A DNA stretch of 64,000 bases from NCBI GenBank assembly GCA_910588855.1, contig CAJUSR010000002.1, positions 186,001 through 250,000 of the forward strand. Reading direction: 5' to 3'. The position numbers and the translations under genes are program-made. Positions 42,741 to 51,209 of this stretch are shown piece after piece (within the stretch, counting starts at the first letter, position 1; every line of letters begins with the position of its first letter). This stretch comes from an uncultured Kineothrix sp. Lineage in GTDB: Bacteria; Bacillota; Clostridia; Lachnospirales; Lachnospiraceae. Below the pieces are notes generated by a model. The model made no database searches. It saw only the letters and a list, made by a program, of their open reading frames with translations, and was not told the origin of the DNA.

Positions 42741-43280
42741 TTATTGATGCTTCAATATACCAATTTTATTTAAAGGCCATATCCGTATCCATGCCCTGCC
42801 GATGATTGCGCTTCTGGAAATATTCCCGACGGAAGGGTCACGGCTGTCTTGGCTGTTATTGCGGTTGTCCCCCATAACAAAATATTCGTCATCCCCTAAA
42901 ACCACCGGTTCATAAGCGCGTCCGGCATCTTTTATTACTTCTTTGCCATAGCTTTCCTGCAGGATTTCATCATCTATATAAATATTGCCTTCTTCGTCAA
43001 TATATATGGTTTCTCCCGGTAACCCGATAATCCTTTTAATGTAGTAAGTGTCCTCTTCATGCTGGAACGGGAAAACAATAATATCGAACCGTTTCGGTTC
43101 CCGGAACCGGTAAGTTAATTTATCTACGATTAAATTGTCATTTTCGCTTAAAGTAGTTTCCATAGAGCCTCCTATTACCTGAGTCCTTTGCCCTACAAAA
43201 TGAATGACAACATAAGTTAAGCAGAGTACAATTAAAAGATATAAGCTGGTACTCAATATTTCTTTTAACACTTTTTTCAT
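42741..43280 (-). CDS. lepB: Signal peptidase I (first paralogue)
   Basis: 179-residue membrane protease that cleaves signal peptides of secreted proteins. One N-terminal helix (about 8-28), the nucleophile Ser in GGSMETTL near residue 39, the general base Lys in YYIKRIIGLPGE near residue 81 and the box E GDNRNNSQDSRD near residue 137. It sits between ylqF and rnhB with tight spacing. A second signal peptidase gene lies on the other side of ylqF. Confidence 0.95.
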   Translation of the reverse strand: MKKVLKEILSTSLYLLIVLCLTYVVIHFVGQRTQVIGGSMETTLSENDNLIVDKLTYRFREPKRFDIIVFPFQHEEDTYYIKRIIGLPGETIYIDEEGNIYIDDEILQESYGKEVIKDAGRAYEPVVLGDDEYFVMGDNRNNSQDSRDPSVGNISRSAIIGRAWIRIWPLNKIGILKHQ

Positions 43281-43292
43281 ATGGTTTCTCCC

Positions 43293-44177
43293 CTATATTC
43301 CCTGTGTTGCAGTGTCCGGAAATTCCAAAGTAATCCTGCCTAATTTCCCGCTTCTGAAATCATCCACTACAATGGCAGCCGCCCTTGCAATATCCAGTTC
43401 TTCCCCCTTTAAATAGCAATGTCTGCTTTTACATATCAATTGCAACAGTTCCAATGCATCTTCCTTTTTTTTGCAGTGCCCTTCTTCCAGTTTTTCCAGC
43501 CCATAACGTTTCTCCAATTTCCCGGGATAGTGGTTCCATAAAAAATAAATCAATTCCATTGCCAGTTCATCCACATGCAAAATGTCATCATTCATGGAAC
43601 CGATAAAGGCAAGACGCATCCCCACTGCCTGTTCTTCAAATTTCGGCCATAAAATACCGGGGGTATCCAGCAATTCCAGCCCTTTATTCAAACGTATCCA
43701 CTGTTTCCCTTTTGTTACACCGGGCTTATTCCCTGTTTTGGTACATGCCTTTCCGGCAAAAGAATTGATAAAAGTAGACTTTCCTACATTGGGGATGCCT
43801 ACGACCATAGCGCGTACCGGGCGGTTGATAATCCCCCTTTTCCTGTCTCTTTCAATTTTCTCTTTACAGGCTTCCTGCACAGTTCCCTGAATGGCTTTTA
43901 TCCCTGCGCCGCTTTTGGAATTGATTTCTACCACATGGAGCCCTTTCTCCTTAAAGTACGCGCTCCATTTTTTATTCCATTCCGCATCTGCTAAATCTGC
44001 TTTATTCAGAAGCAAGATTCTCGATTTATTTTGGGCCAGGTTATCGATATCAGGATTCCGGCTGCTGAAAGGAATCCGTGCGTCTACCAATTCAATTACC
44101 AAATCAATTAATTTTATATTTTCCTGCATCATCCTTTTTGCTTTTGTCATGTGACCGGGATACCATTGATAATTCAT
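43293..44177 (-). CDS. ylqF: Ribosome biogenesis GTPase YlqF (RbgA)
   Basis: Circularly permuted GTPase needed for late 50S assembly. 294 residues with the permuted order G4 LNKADLAD (about residue 57), G5-like INSKSGAG, G1 GIPNVGKST near residue 130, G2/G3 GNKPGVTKG and LDTPGILWP. The N-terminal YPGHMTKAKR motif and the C-terminal helical ANTAR-like domain are present. Located in the ffh-rplS-rnhB cluster exactly as in Bacillus. Confidence 0.96.
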   Translation of the reverse strand: MNYQWYPGHMTKAKRMMQENIKLIDLVIELVDARIPFSSRNPDIDNLAQNKSRILLLNKADLADAEWNKKWSAYFKEKGLHVVEINSKSGAGIKAIQGTVQEACKEKIERDRKRGIINRPVRAMVVGIPNVGKSTFINSFAGKACTKTGNKPGVTKGKQWIRLNKGLELLDTPGILWPKFEEQAVGMRLAFIGSMNDDILHVDELAMELIYFLWNHYPGKLEKRYGLEKLEEGHCKKKEDALELLQLICKSRHCYLKGEELDIARAAAIVVDDFRSGKLGRITLEFPDTATQGI

Positions 44178-44228
44178 TTCCTAAACCATACCTTTCCAAA
44201 TATCTATTTTCTTATGTATCATCCGCCT

Positions 44229-44813
44229 TTATTCCACAAGACCCATTCCGCTTCCCCCTTTGCCCATATGAAACCATGCTTTCCCATAAATCATGTTTCG
44301 GCTAACCGGGCCGATGTTGCCAGAACGGCTGTCCTCGCTGCTGTTGCGGTTATCGCCTAAAACAAAATATTCATCGCTGCCTAAAAGGATTTCGTTTTCT
44401 GCAATCCCGGCATCTTCCATTTTATCATATATTTCCTCTTCCTCCGGAACCCCGTCCACATAGAGCATGCCGTCAATAATCTGCACTTTCTGGCCGGGAA
44501 CCGCTACCACCCTTTTTACATAATAGTGGATATTTTGATTTCCGCCTGGAAGGAATACGATGACATCATCTTTTTTAGGTGAGGAAAATTTGTAAATAAA
44601 CCGGTTAATCATAATTTCCTGGCCGTTATATAAAGATGGCTCCATAGATACGCCAATGATATGAGTCCGCATCCCCAGGCTGTACACGAGGACGGCTGCA
44701 AGGAAAATGGCCGCAAACGTGCCGAATGCCATGCCAAAAAATTCTTTTAATACATGCGCATTTATTCTTTTCTTTTTCTCATAAAAACTTAACCCTTTGT
44801 GCCTTCTTCCCAT
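44229..44813 (-). CDS. lepB: Signal peptidase I (second paralogue)
   Basis: 194-residue signal peptidase with a basic N-terminus, one membrane helix (about 27-48), nucleophile Ser in GVSMEPSLYNG near residue 57, general base Lys in YYVKRVVAVPGQ near 99, and GDNRNSSEDSR near 155. It has a longer Glu-rich loop (VPEEEEIYDKMED) than the other paralogue. The ribosome site is weak. Two signal peptidases flanking ylqF point to a local duplication with divergence. Confidence 0.94.
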   Translation of the reverse strand: MGRRHKGLSFYEKKKRINAHVLKEFFGMAFGTFAAIFLAAVLVYSLGMRTHIIGVSMEPSLYNGQEIMINRFIYKFSSPKKDDVIVFLPGGNQNIHYYVKRVVAVPGQKVQIIDGMLYVDGVPEEEEIYDKMEDAGIAENEILLGSDEYFVLGDNRNSSEDSRSGNIGPVSRNMIYGKAWFHMGKGGSGMGLVE

Positions 44814-44895
44814 TTTTTTATCCCAATTTTTGCTGTATTCTTATTAAAAACTCCCGTTAAGATTCAGGCATTAAAAAATATGCCCAAATCTTATA

Positions 44896-44987
44896 TAAAA
44901 AAGAATCCTGCTTGCAGGATTCTCCGCCTGCGGCGGGTCGCAGCAGCGACATGCTCCGCCTCCGCCGCAGTGCGATAATTGCTTTTT
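44896..44987 (+). repeat. Dispersed palindromic repeat, family 2, copy B
   Basis: The clearest copy: AAAAAAGAATCCTG-ctt-GCAGGATTCT hairpin, then a 9-bp stem CTGCGGCGG/CCGCCGCAG enclosing a 5-bp GTCGC-agca-GCGAC hairpin, ending GTGCGATAATTGCTTTTT. It lies between rplS and the second signal peptidase gene, in the plus orientation opposite to transcription. Confidence 0.88.
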
Positions 44988-45025
44988 GCCATATAGGAAA
45001 TTCGGAGAACTTTCCTATATGGCAA
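44986..45025. repeat. 15-bp perfect inverted repeat attached to copy B
   Basis: TTGCCATATAGGAAA (44986-45000) and TTTCCTATATGGCAA (45011-45025) with a 10-nt loop. The TTTCCTATA part recurs beside copies A and C. It may form an RNA hairpin at the end of the rplS transcript, but lacks a T-run. Confidence 0.75.
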
Positions 45026-45063
45026 GAAAGAGCAATTACACACCGTAATTGCCCTATCTTATC

Positions 45064-45411
45064 TTATTTTATCAGTTCTTTTACTTTCGCTTTCTTACCT
45101 ACGCGGTCTCTTAAGTAGAACAGTTTCGCCCTTCTTACTTTACCCCTTCTTACCACTTCCACTTTCTCCACATTGGGGGAATGCAACGGCCAAGTCTTTT
45201 CTACGCCGATTCCATTAGAGGTCTTCCTTACGGTAAAAGTTGTCCGGTTGCCGCCGTTTTGTACTTTCAGGACTGTTCCTTCAAATACCTGAACCCTTTC
45301 GCGGTTTCCTTCCTTAATCTTGCCATATACCCTTACTGTGTCGCCTACACGGAACTCCGGTACGTTTTCTTTTAACTGTTCTGCTTCAATTTCCCTGATA
45401 ATATCGTTCAT
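45064..45411 (-). CDS. rplS: 50S ribosomal protein L19
   Basis: 115-residue ribosomal protein at the 30S-50S interface. Characteristic sequences: FRVGDTVRVYGKIKEGNRER, QVFEGTVLK, GVEKTWPLHSPNVEKVEVVRRGKVRRAKL-YLRDRVGKKAKVKE. Start at ATG 45411 (AAGGAGG, 5 nt spacing); the frame opens 5 codons earlier. Follows trmD by 105 nt as in nearly all bacteria. Confidence 0.97.
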   Translation of the reverse strand: MNDIIREIEAEQLKENVPEFRVGDTVRVYGKIKEGNRERVQVFEGTVLKVQNGGNRTTFTVRKTSNGIGVEKTWPLHSPNVEKVEVVRRGKVRRAKLFYLRDRVGKKAKVKELIK

Positions 45412-45516
45412 ATGTGCCTCCTTCATATTCAGATGTTCTTGCTACATGAGAGTACAGAGGACCATCTATTTTTTTGCAACACGAATATTTTACTATATAT
45501 ACTGTAAAAATGCAAG

Positions 45517-46938
45517 TTATTTTTCGATAACAACCCAGCAAAATGTTTCTTTCGTTATTTTCAGCCCAAGCTTCTGCTGTAGTTTATAAGAAGGTTCATT
45601 CCTTTCTATTACATCCCCATAGGGCAAATAGCCTTTGGACAATTGATGATTAATCATATACGCTTCTAAGCTTTCGCCTATTCCGCGTCTTCGGTACTCT
45701 TTATAAACTTCCAGCATACCAAGGCTTCCTTCTATATGTTCCCCGGCAAACCCAGCCAGCTTATTGTCAAGAAATGCCCCATATATACTACCGTTTTCCA
45801 ACCGCTCCTCTATATATTCTTTAGACCCCATAGAATAGTGGCTACTGACCTCTTCCAGATAAGATTTATCCAGCCGCCTAATATCCACATTTTTAGGAAC
45901 GGCAAGCGGTATTTTCTGGGTATAGATTGCGCGTCGGCATACATTCTTTTCCACTATCCGGTAACTGCGTTCCATAGATGGCATCAGCCATTCCTGATGA
46001 AGGACGAATTGACAGATATCCGCGTCTATCGGTATGGTTTCTACGATTTTATCCGCTGCCTGTTCCAGGAAAGCGGCAAGAAAGCATGTGCCGGCATTTT
46101 CATCCAATACGACGGCGCCATCTTCCCCTTCGTAAACCAGCTCCCCCAAGCCCCTGCGCAGGCTTTCCGACATATCGGCATATAATGCTTTGTTTTTTTT
46201 GGCCAGTTTTTCCGCCAGATTTTTTCGGCGGGAATACTTGTCATACAAATCAGGACGCAGCTCTTGCGTCTTTTTTTCCGACTGTTGAAGCCGCCACTCT
46301 TCGATTTTTTTATGGTTGCCGGACAGCAATACCGGAGGCACTCCTTTGCCATGCCATTGTTCCGGCCTGGAATATTGGGGATATTCCAGCAAATCATTAT
46401 AAAAGCTTTCCACATTTGCAGAAGCTTCATTGTTCAGCACTCCGGGCACCAGCCTGGCGATGGCATCAATCATTACAAGAGCCGGAAGCTCGCCTCCCGT
46501 CAATATATAATCGCCGATAGAAACATAGTCGGTCACAATCTCTTCCAATACCCGCTCGTCAATCCCTTCATAATGGCCGCAAAGGAAAATGATATCCTCT
46601 TCCTTTGCCAATTCTTCCGCCATTTTCTGGTGGAATGTCTTCCCCTTCGGGGTAAGGTAGACAACACGCGTATTCTTTCCGTAGCCGTCCCCTTTTTTAG
46701 ATGCTATCCCATCCCTTATTGCCTTATAACAATCATAGACCGGCTGTGCCTGCATTAACATACCTGCCCCGCCTCCATATGGATAGTCATCCACTTTTTT
46801 ATGTTTATCTTCCGTGTAATCCCTGATATTTACAGCGTCCAGACAAAGGACACCATTCCTGGAAGCCCGTCCAAGGATACTATCCTGCATCCCTTGTTGT
46901 ATCATTTCAGGGAATAAAGTCATTACATAAAAGTTCAT
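45517..46938 (-). CDS. trmD: tRNA (guanine-N1)-methyltransferase TrmD fused to a GNAT acetyltransferase
   Basis: 473-residue fusion, twice the normal TrmD length. Residues 1-250 are a complete TrmD that methylates G37 of tRNA: PYGGGAGM (53-60), CGHYEGIDERV (120-130), SIGDYILTGGELP (140-152) and the C-terminal domain ending KLAKKNK. Residues 257-473 are a full GNAT of the FR47-like type. Its degenerate N-terminal half has GELVYEGEDGAVVLDE (265-280); its C-terminal half has the acetyl-CoA loop EYRRRGIG (414-421) and GDVIERNEPSYKLQQKLG (441-458). Start at ATG 46938, overlapping the rimM stop as ATGA. No stop or frameshift separates the two halves. What the GNAT acetylates is unknown. Confidence 0.93.
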   Translation of the reverse strand: MNFYVMTLFPEMIQQGMQDSILGRASRNGVLCLDAVNIRDYTEDKHKKVDDYPYGGGAGMLMQAQPVYDCYKAIRDGIASKKGDGYGKNTRVVYLTPKGKTFHQKMAEELAKEEDIIFLCGHYEGIDERVLEEIVTDYVSIGDYILTGGELPALVMIDAIARLVPGVLNNEASANVESFYNDLLEYPQYSRPEQWHGKGVPPVLLSGNHKKIEEWRLQQSEKKTQELRPDLYDKYSRRKNLAEKLAKKNKALYADMSESLRRGLGELVYEGEDGAVVLDENAGTCFLAAFLEQAADKIVETIPIDADICQFVLHQEWLMPSMERSYRIVEKNVCRRAIYTQKIPLAVPKNVDIRRLDKSYLEEVSSHYSMGSKEYIEERLENGSIYGAFLDNKLAGFAGEHIEGSLGMLEVYKEYRRRGIGESLEAYMINHQLSKGYLPYGDVIERNEPSYKLQQKLGLKITKETFCWVVIEK

Positions 46939-47447
46939 TCTTCCAAAAGCCCTTCCAGTAGGTGGACATCCATTTGCCCTGCTTCCACATCTACCTTTAA
47001 AATACACTGTTTAATGGCAGGAATCAGCAAATCCTTTTTCTCCTCCATTTCCACAACATAGACATCGTTTGCCCCCGTTTCTATCACATCTTTTATATGC
47101 CCAAGTTTCCGTCCATTGTCCTCTACAACTGCAATACCCAGCAAATCGGCAATAAAATATTCGTCCTTTCCGAGTTTTTGTGCTTTATCCCTGGTCACAT
47201 AAAGTTCTTTCCCCTTATATTTCTCAACATCATTAATGTCGTCAATTCCTTTAAATTTTAAAATAACAAACTTTTTAAAAAATTTCACGCCTTCAATAGC
47301 AAGGGTTAATTCCTCTTTCCCCGTGTCCAAAATCACTTCCTTCATTTTCTGGAATCGGTTTGGCGTGTCCGTTGTGGGGAAAACTTTTACTTCCCCCCGC
47401 AGCCCATGCGTTGAGGAGATGACTCCCACCCTTAATTTTTCTTCCAT
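46935..47447 (-). CDS. rimM: Ribosome maturation factor RimM
   Basis: 170-residue factor for 16S rRNA 3' domain maturation that binds S19. The N-terminal RimM domain has VGVISSTHGLRGEVKVFPTTD and the C-terminal PRC-barrel domain has YFIADLLGIAVVEDNGRKLG and TGANDVYVVE---DLLIPAI. GAGGG ribosome site. Stop overlaps the trmD start, giving translational coupling. Confidence 0.96.
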   Translation of the reverse strand: MEEKLRVGVISSTHGLRGEVKVFPTTDTPNRFQKMKEVILDTGKEELTLAIEGVKFFKKFVILKFKGIDDINDVEKYKGKELYVTRDKAQKLGKDEYFIADLLGIAVVEDNGRKLGHIKDVIETGANDVYVVEMEEKKDLLIPAIKQCILKVDVEAGQMDVHLLEGLLEE

Positions 47448-47556
47448 ATTTAATCCCTCTATAGAAACAGAAAACGAATGCCTTCTGTTTTTTTCGTATT
47501 TTATTTTTTAAAATAAGGATGGGAAACCCCATCCTTATTTTCATCGCCTTTTGTTT

Positions 47557-47784
47557 TTAAACGATTTCTACATCCACTTTCTTATTGTCTTTGGATGATG
47601 CTGCTTTTACAACAGAGCGTATTGCTTTTGCAATCCTTCCCTGTTTTCCGATTACTTTACCCATGTCGGATTGGGCTACATGAAGCTCTACAGTTATATT
47701 CCTGCCCTCTTCCTTCTGCGTTACCACAACTTCATCTGGATTGTCAACAAGTGCTTTTGCAATTATTTCAACTAATTCCTTCAT
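47557..47784 (-). CDS. khpA: KH-domain RNA-binding protein KhpA (YlqC)
   Basis: 75-residue single KH-domain protein with the GxxG loop in VIGKQGRIAKAIRSVVKAA. Homologues bind small RNAs and mRNAs and, with KhpB/Jag, affect cell division and length in several Firmicutes. Sits between rpsP and rimM as usual. GGAGGTG ribosome site. Confidence 0.94.
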   Translation of the reverse strand: MKELVEIIAKALVDNPDEVVVTQKEEGRNITVELHVAQSDMGKVIGKQGRIAKAIRSVVKAASSKDNKKVDVEIV

Positions 47785-47813
47785 AGTCCACCTCCAAAAG
47801 CGACCAAGTACAG

Positions 47814-48059
47814 TTATTTTGTAATACCTGCAAGTTTAAAAATCTTGTTAACAACTTCTGTAGGCTGTGCGCCGTTTGCCAGCCATTTTTTAGCCAGCTC
47901 CTCATTCACCTTATAGGTGCTGGGGTCTGTTTTCGGGTCATAGGTTCCGATTTCCTCAATGAACCTTCCGTCTCTCGGGGATCTGGAATCTGCTACGATA
48001 ATTCTATAGAAAGGAGCTTTCTTCTGACCCATTCTTCTTAACCTGATTTTTACTGCCAT
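47814..48059 (-). CDS. rpsP: 30S ribosomal protein S16
   Basis: 81-residue ribosomal protein with the full S16 signature: KIRLRRMGQKKAPFYRIIVAD near the N-terminus (residues 4-24), SPRDGRFIEEIGTYDP, and the C-terminal AQPTEVVNKIFK. GGAGGTG ribosome site 8 nt upstream. 87 nt downstream of ffh. Confidence 0.97.
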   Translation of the reverse strand: MAVKIRLRRMGQKKAPFYRIIVADSRSPRDGRFIEEIGTYDPKTDPSTYKVNEELAKKWLANGAQPTEVVNKIFKLAGITK

Positions 48060-48146
48060 GTTTTTTCACCTCCGCATATTGCTTTAAAATTTGTATTTGT
48101 TTTATTTAGAAATAGAAATTTTGGATTTCTATTACTGCCTTGTGTT

Positions 48147-49511
48147 TTAAAAGGGGAATTTCATGCCTCCGCCTCCGAACAATCCTCTGCCTTTTTTGCC
48201 GCCCATCATTCCTGGCAATTGCTTCATCATCTTCTGTGACTGTTCAAATTGTTTGACAAAACGGTTTACTACCGCGATATCCACTCCGGCCCCTCTGGCA
48301 ATACGGCTTTTCCTGCTGAGATTTAACAGTTTCGGGTTTTCCCTCTCCGCCGGCGTCATACTAAGCACAATGGCTTCCGTCCTTGCCAACTGCTTTTCAT
48401 CCACCATTGATTCGATATCACCCATCTGCCTGCCCATACCTGGCATCATTCCCAGAATACCTGCCAAGCCGCCCATTTTTTTCATCTGTTTCATGCTTTC
48501 CAGGTAATCGTTAAAGTCAAATTTACCTTTCTTCATCCGGGCAGCCATTTCTTTTTCTTTATTTTCGTCGATATCAATGTTTGCCTGTACTTTATCTATC
48601 AAAGTCAGCACATCGCCCATCCCAAGGATACGGCCAGCCATCCTGTCAGGATAAAACTGTTCCAAATCCGAAAGCTTTTCCCCCATGCCGACATAAAGAA
48701 TCGGCTTTCCGGTTACCGCCTTTACGGAAAGTGCAGCGCCGCCTCTTGTGTCGCCGTCCATCTTGGACAGCACGACTCCGTCGATACTTACTTTTTCATC
48801 AAATTCCTTTGCCACATTTACGGCATCCTGGCCGGTCATGGCATCTACTACAAGAAGCGTTTGGTGGACTTCAACGTCTTTCTTGATTTCCTGCAGTTCT
48901 GCCATCATTTCCTCATCAATATGAAGCCGTCCGGCAGTATCCAAAATAATCACATTATGCCCGTTCTTCTTCGCATGTTCCAAAGCAGCCTTTGCGATAT
49001 CGGCAGGCTTGTGGTTCTCACCCATTGAAAAAACATCCACTTCCTGCTTCTCCCCGTTTATCTGCAACTGCTTAATCGCTGCAGGGCGGTAAATATCGCA
49101 GGCAACGAGCAATGGCTTTTTCCCTTTTAATTTTAGCTTTCCGGCTATTTTTGCGGTCGTTGTCGTTTTACCGGCGCCTTGAAGCCCGCACATCATAATT
49201 ACAGTGATTGATTTGCCCGGCTGAAGCTGTATTTCCGTGGTCTCCGAGCCCATAAGGGAAACCATTTCTTCATTTACGATTTTAATTACCATCTGGCCCG
49301 GATTCAGCCCATTCATAACATCCGTGCCAACAGCCCTTGCCTCGATGGCTTTTACAAACTGCTTCACTACTTTGAAATTGACATCCGCTTCCAACAGCGC
49401 CATTTTTACTTCTTTTAAAGCAGTTTTTACGTCTTCCTCTGTCAGACGTCCTTTGCTTCTTAAATTTTTAAATACATTTTGCAGTTTATCTGTCAAACTT
49501 TCAAATGCCAT
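48147..49511 (-). CDS. ffh: Signal recognition particle protein Ffh
   Basis: GTPase subunit of the signal recognition particle that targets membrane proteins with FtsY. 454 residues: N-domain four-helix bundle, G-domain with GLQGAGKTTTTAKIA near residue 109, DIYRPAAIKQL, DTAGRLHID and SKMDGDTRGGAAL, then a methionine-rich M domain (KKMGGLAGILGMMPGMG) with the SRP RNA-binding LSRKSRIARGAG helix and a glycine-rich tail. Preceded by ylxM. The receptor gene ftsY lies at 56 kb. Confidence 0.97.
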   Translation of the reverse strand: MAFESLTDKLQNVFKNLRSKGRLTEEDVKTALKEVKMALLEADVNFKVVKQFVKAIEARAVGTDVMNGLNPGQMVIKIVNEEMVSLMGSETTEIQLQPGKSITVIMMCGLQGAGKTTTTAKIAGKLKLKGKKPLLVACDIYRPAAIKQLQINGEKQEVDVFSMGENHKPADIAKAALEHAKKNGHNVIILDTAGRLHIDEEMMAELQEIKKDVEVHQTLLVVDAMTGQDAVNVAKEFDEKVSIDGVVLSKMDGDTRGGAALSVKAVTGKPILYVGMGEKLSDLEQFYPDRMAGRILGMGDVLTLIDKVQANIDIDENKEKEMAARMKKGKFDFNDYLESMKQMKKMGGLAGILGMMPGMGRQMGDIESMVDEKQLARTEAIVLSMTPAERENPKLLNLSRKSRIARGAGVDIAVVNRFVKQFEQSQKMMKQLPGMMGGKKGRGLFGGGGMKFPF

Positions 49512-49555
49512 ACATTAACCCCTATCTTTTCCGGAAAGCTTTTCAAAAGCTATTC

Positions 49556-49897
49556 CTACAATGCATCCAAAATCTCGCTGGCCAACTGCTTGATATTTCT
49601 TCTTAGCTGTTCCTGCCCAACCGTTTCATTCTCTGCCAGTTCATCCATCTGGCGGACTTTTTCTTTTATTTCGTTAAACCGCTTTACTAAATGAAGCTTA
49701 TTCTCATAACCTTCCAAAATACGGCTGCATCTTTTTATCAAATCATGCACACCTTGACGGCTGATTCCCTGCATTTCAGCTATCTCGCTCAAAGATAAAT
49801 CATTATAAACCGCATCCTCATAAATCTTTCGTTGATGCTCCGTCAACAGTTCCCCGTAAAAATCATAAAGCAACCCTTGTTCCACGATTTTTTCCAT
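49556..49897 (-). CDS. ylxM: YlxM, putative SRP-associated HTH protein
   Basis: 113-residue helix-turn-helix protein related to sigma-70 region 4. The DNA-binding-like segment LTEHQRKIYEDAVYNDLS and LSEIAEMQGISRQGVHDLI covers residues 18-56. Homologues bind the SRP and modulate Ffh-FtsY activity; a role in transcription has not been shown. First gene of the ffh cluster, with its own strong promoter and an AGGAG ribosome site. Confidence 0.93.
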   Translation of the reverse strand: MEKIVEQGLLYDFYGELLTEHQRKIYEDAVYNDLSLSEIAEMQGISRQGVHDLIKRCSRILEGYENKLHLVKRFNEIKEKVRQMDELAENETVGQEQLRRNIKQLASEILDAL

Positions 49898-49933
49898 AGA
49901 TTATTCTCCTATGCCCTGCCGGACACCTTGCAT

Positions 49934-49962
49934 ATCATACTACATCCCGAAATGGGTGTCAA
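49934..49962 (-). promoter_or_regulatory. Sigma-A promoter of the ylxM-ffh-rpsP cluster
   Basis: Minus-strand TTGACA (49957-49962), 17-bp spacer, TATGAT (49934-49939), about 35 nt upstream of ylxM. This is the only strong promoter I see before the translation/secretion cluster that runs to about 39 kb. Confidence 0.82.
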
Positions 49963-49974
49963 GTGTTTTTTCTT

Positions 49975-50003
49975 GACATCTTATTTCTTCAGAATAAGAT
50001 GTC
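49975..50003. repeat. 11-bp inverted repeat upstream of the ylxM promoter
   Basis: GACATCTTATT (49975-49985) and AATAAGATGTC (49993-50003) around a 7-nt loop, 12 bp upstream of the -35. It could end the methyltransferase transcript or be a protein binding site; no T-run follows on the minus strand. Confidence 0.5.
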
Positions 50004-50093
50004 ATAATACGCCCGCCTAAAAGTATTCCATCCCAAACATCTTAAGCAACTTCCAATCTGTGTGCTGGGGAATGCCCATTCGGTATCTTCCGA

Positions 50094-50825
50094 TTATTTT
50101 TTCGCTATCGCCTTTATCAGCAGCATCATAGGACGGCGCAATTCATCTTTCATTCCCGGAAAATTCATCATATCTTCGGGTGGCTCCGCTTCCTTTACTG
50201 CTTCAAGTCTAAAGCCGTTATTCAACAATCCCATCAATATTTGGGTGAGTGTGTGGTGCTGCTTTACGATATCACACCCTAAAAAGTGGGTATTTCGCTT
50301 TCCCGGAACGAAATAATTATCCACCGGCCAATACTTGGGTGTTCCGGCTTCCGTATAAATCCAATCCTGTCCAACCCCTGCGGTAAAAACCGGATGTTCT
50401 ATATTAAAAATAAATGCTCCGCCCGGTTCCAATGTCCTATATACCTTTTGAAATATGTTCTCGAGATTTCCAATGTAGTGTAAAGCCAGATTGGAAATGA
50501 CACAATCCCACATATTTTCCGGGTACTCATATTCCTCAATTCCACAGACGCGATACTCAATTTGTTTTTCCGGGTTTCGTCTTTTGGCTTCCCCTATCAT
50601 TTTTTCGCTTAAATCCAGCCCCAATACTTGCACCGCCCCTTGTTTTGCTGCAAAAGCACAATGCCAGCCATAGCCGCACCCTAAATCGAGGACTTTTTTT
50701 CCCGGAAGGGAAGGGAACAGCCGCTTTAGTTGATGCCATTCTCCGGCAGCGCTCAAACCGTCTATGCTGCGAGGCATTTTCGCGTATTCTTCAAAAAATT
50801 TTTCATTATCGTATTCACTGTTCAC
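50094..50825 (-). CDS. Class I SAM-dependent methyltransferase
   Basis: 243-residue small-molecule-type methyltransferase. The SAM-binding motif I is VLDLGCGYGWHCAFAA near residue 45, motif post-I is LGLDLSEKMI, and WDCVISNLALHYI and LEPGGAFIFNIEHP follow. Substrate unknown. Two start codons are possible: TTG at 50831 (4 nt from GGAGG) and GTG at 50825 (10 nt); I prefer the GTG. Monocistronic, inserted between the ftsY and ffh groups. Confidence 0.87.
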   Translation of the reverse strand: MNSEYDNEKFFEEYAKMPRSIDGLSAAGEWHQLKRLFPSLPGKKVLDLGCGYGWHCAFAAKQGAVQVLGLDLSEKMIGEAKRRNPEKQIEYRVCGIEEYEYPENMWDCVISNLALHYIGNLENIFQKVYRTLEPGGAFIFNIEHPVFTAGVGQDWIYTEAGTPKYWPVDNYFVPGKRNTHFLGCDIVKQHHTLTQILMGLLNNGFRLEAVKEAEPPEDMMNFPGMKDELRRPMMLLIKAIAKK

Positions 50826-51209
50826 GTTCAATCTTCCTCCAGCTCCGATATGTTTTGATAACTGTTGCTATTCTAACATAAATCAAAGCGCATGGACAGA
50901 AAGAGTTCCCCTGCTGCCGAATCGTAAATCCGCAATATGTTACGATACTATAACAGCAGAATATTGCGGATTTGTTACAACACAGCAGAAATACTGTCAT
51001 AATGCGAGTAGAAAAATGTGGTGCCTTGTGTTAAAATATAGAAAACAACAAAGATAGATTGAGGTATATTATGTATCGGAAAGCAACAATTGATGATTGT
51101 GAAACGGATACCGCTGTCAATAAAATAGGAAGATGACATTCCAAAAGCAGATTGGACGTATATAATATTATCAATTCCGGTTTTCCGGGAGAAATGGAGG
51201 AGATAAGCA
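50826..51209. other. Intergenic stretch with a long palindrome and a gene remnant
   Basis: The gap between the methyltransferase and the 78-residue ORF holds no intact gene. It contains a 13-bp perfect inverted repeat, AAATCCGCAATAT (50926-50938) with ATATTGCGGATTT (50961-50973), around a 22-nt loop. A short remnant reading frame at 51071-51136 follows (see separate entry). No promoter or tRNA is evident. Confidence 0.5.
51071..51136 (+). pseudogene. Possible remnant of a GNAT acetyltransferase gene
   Basis: A 21-codon frame, MYRKATIDDCETDT then stop, preceded by a GAGG-type site. The first ten residues look like the start of GNAT proteins (M-RKAT--D), after which similarity is lost. The following 70 nt carry no continuing frame. 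Probably a deletion relic; chance cannot be excluded at this length. Confidence 0.3.
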
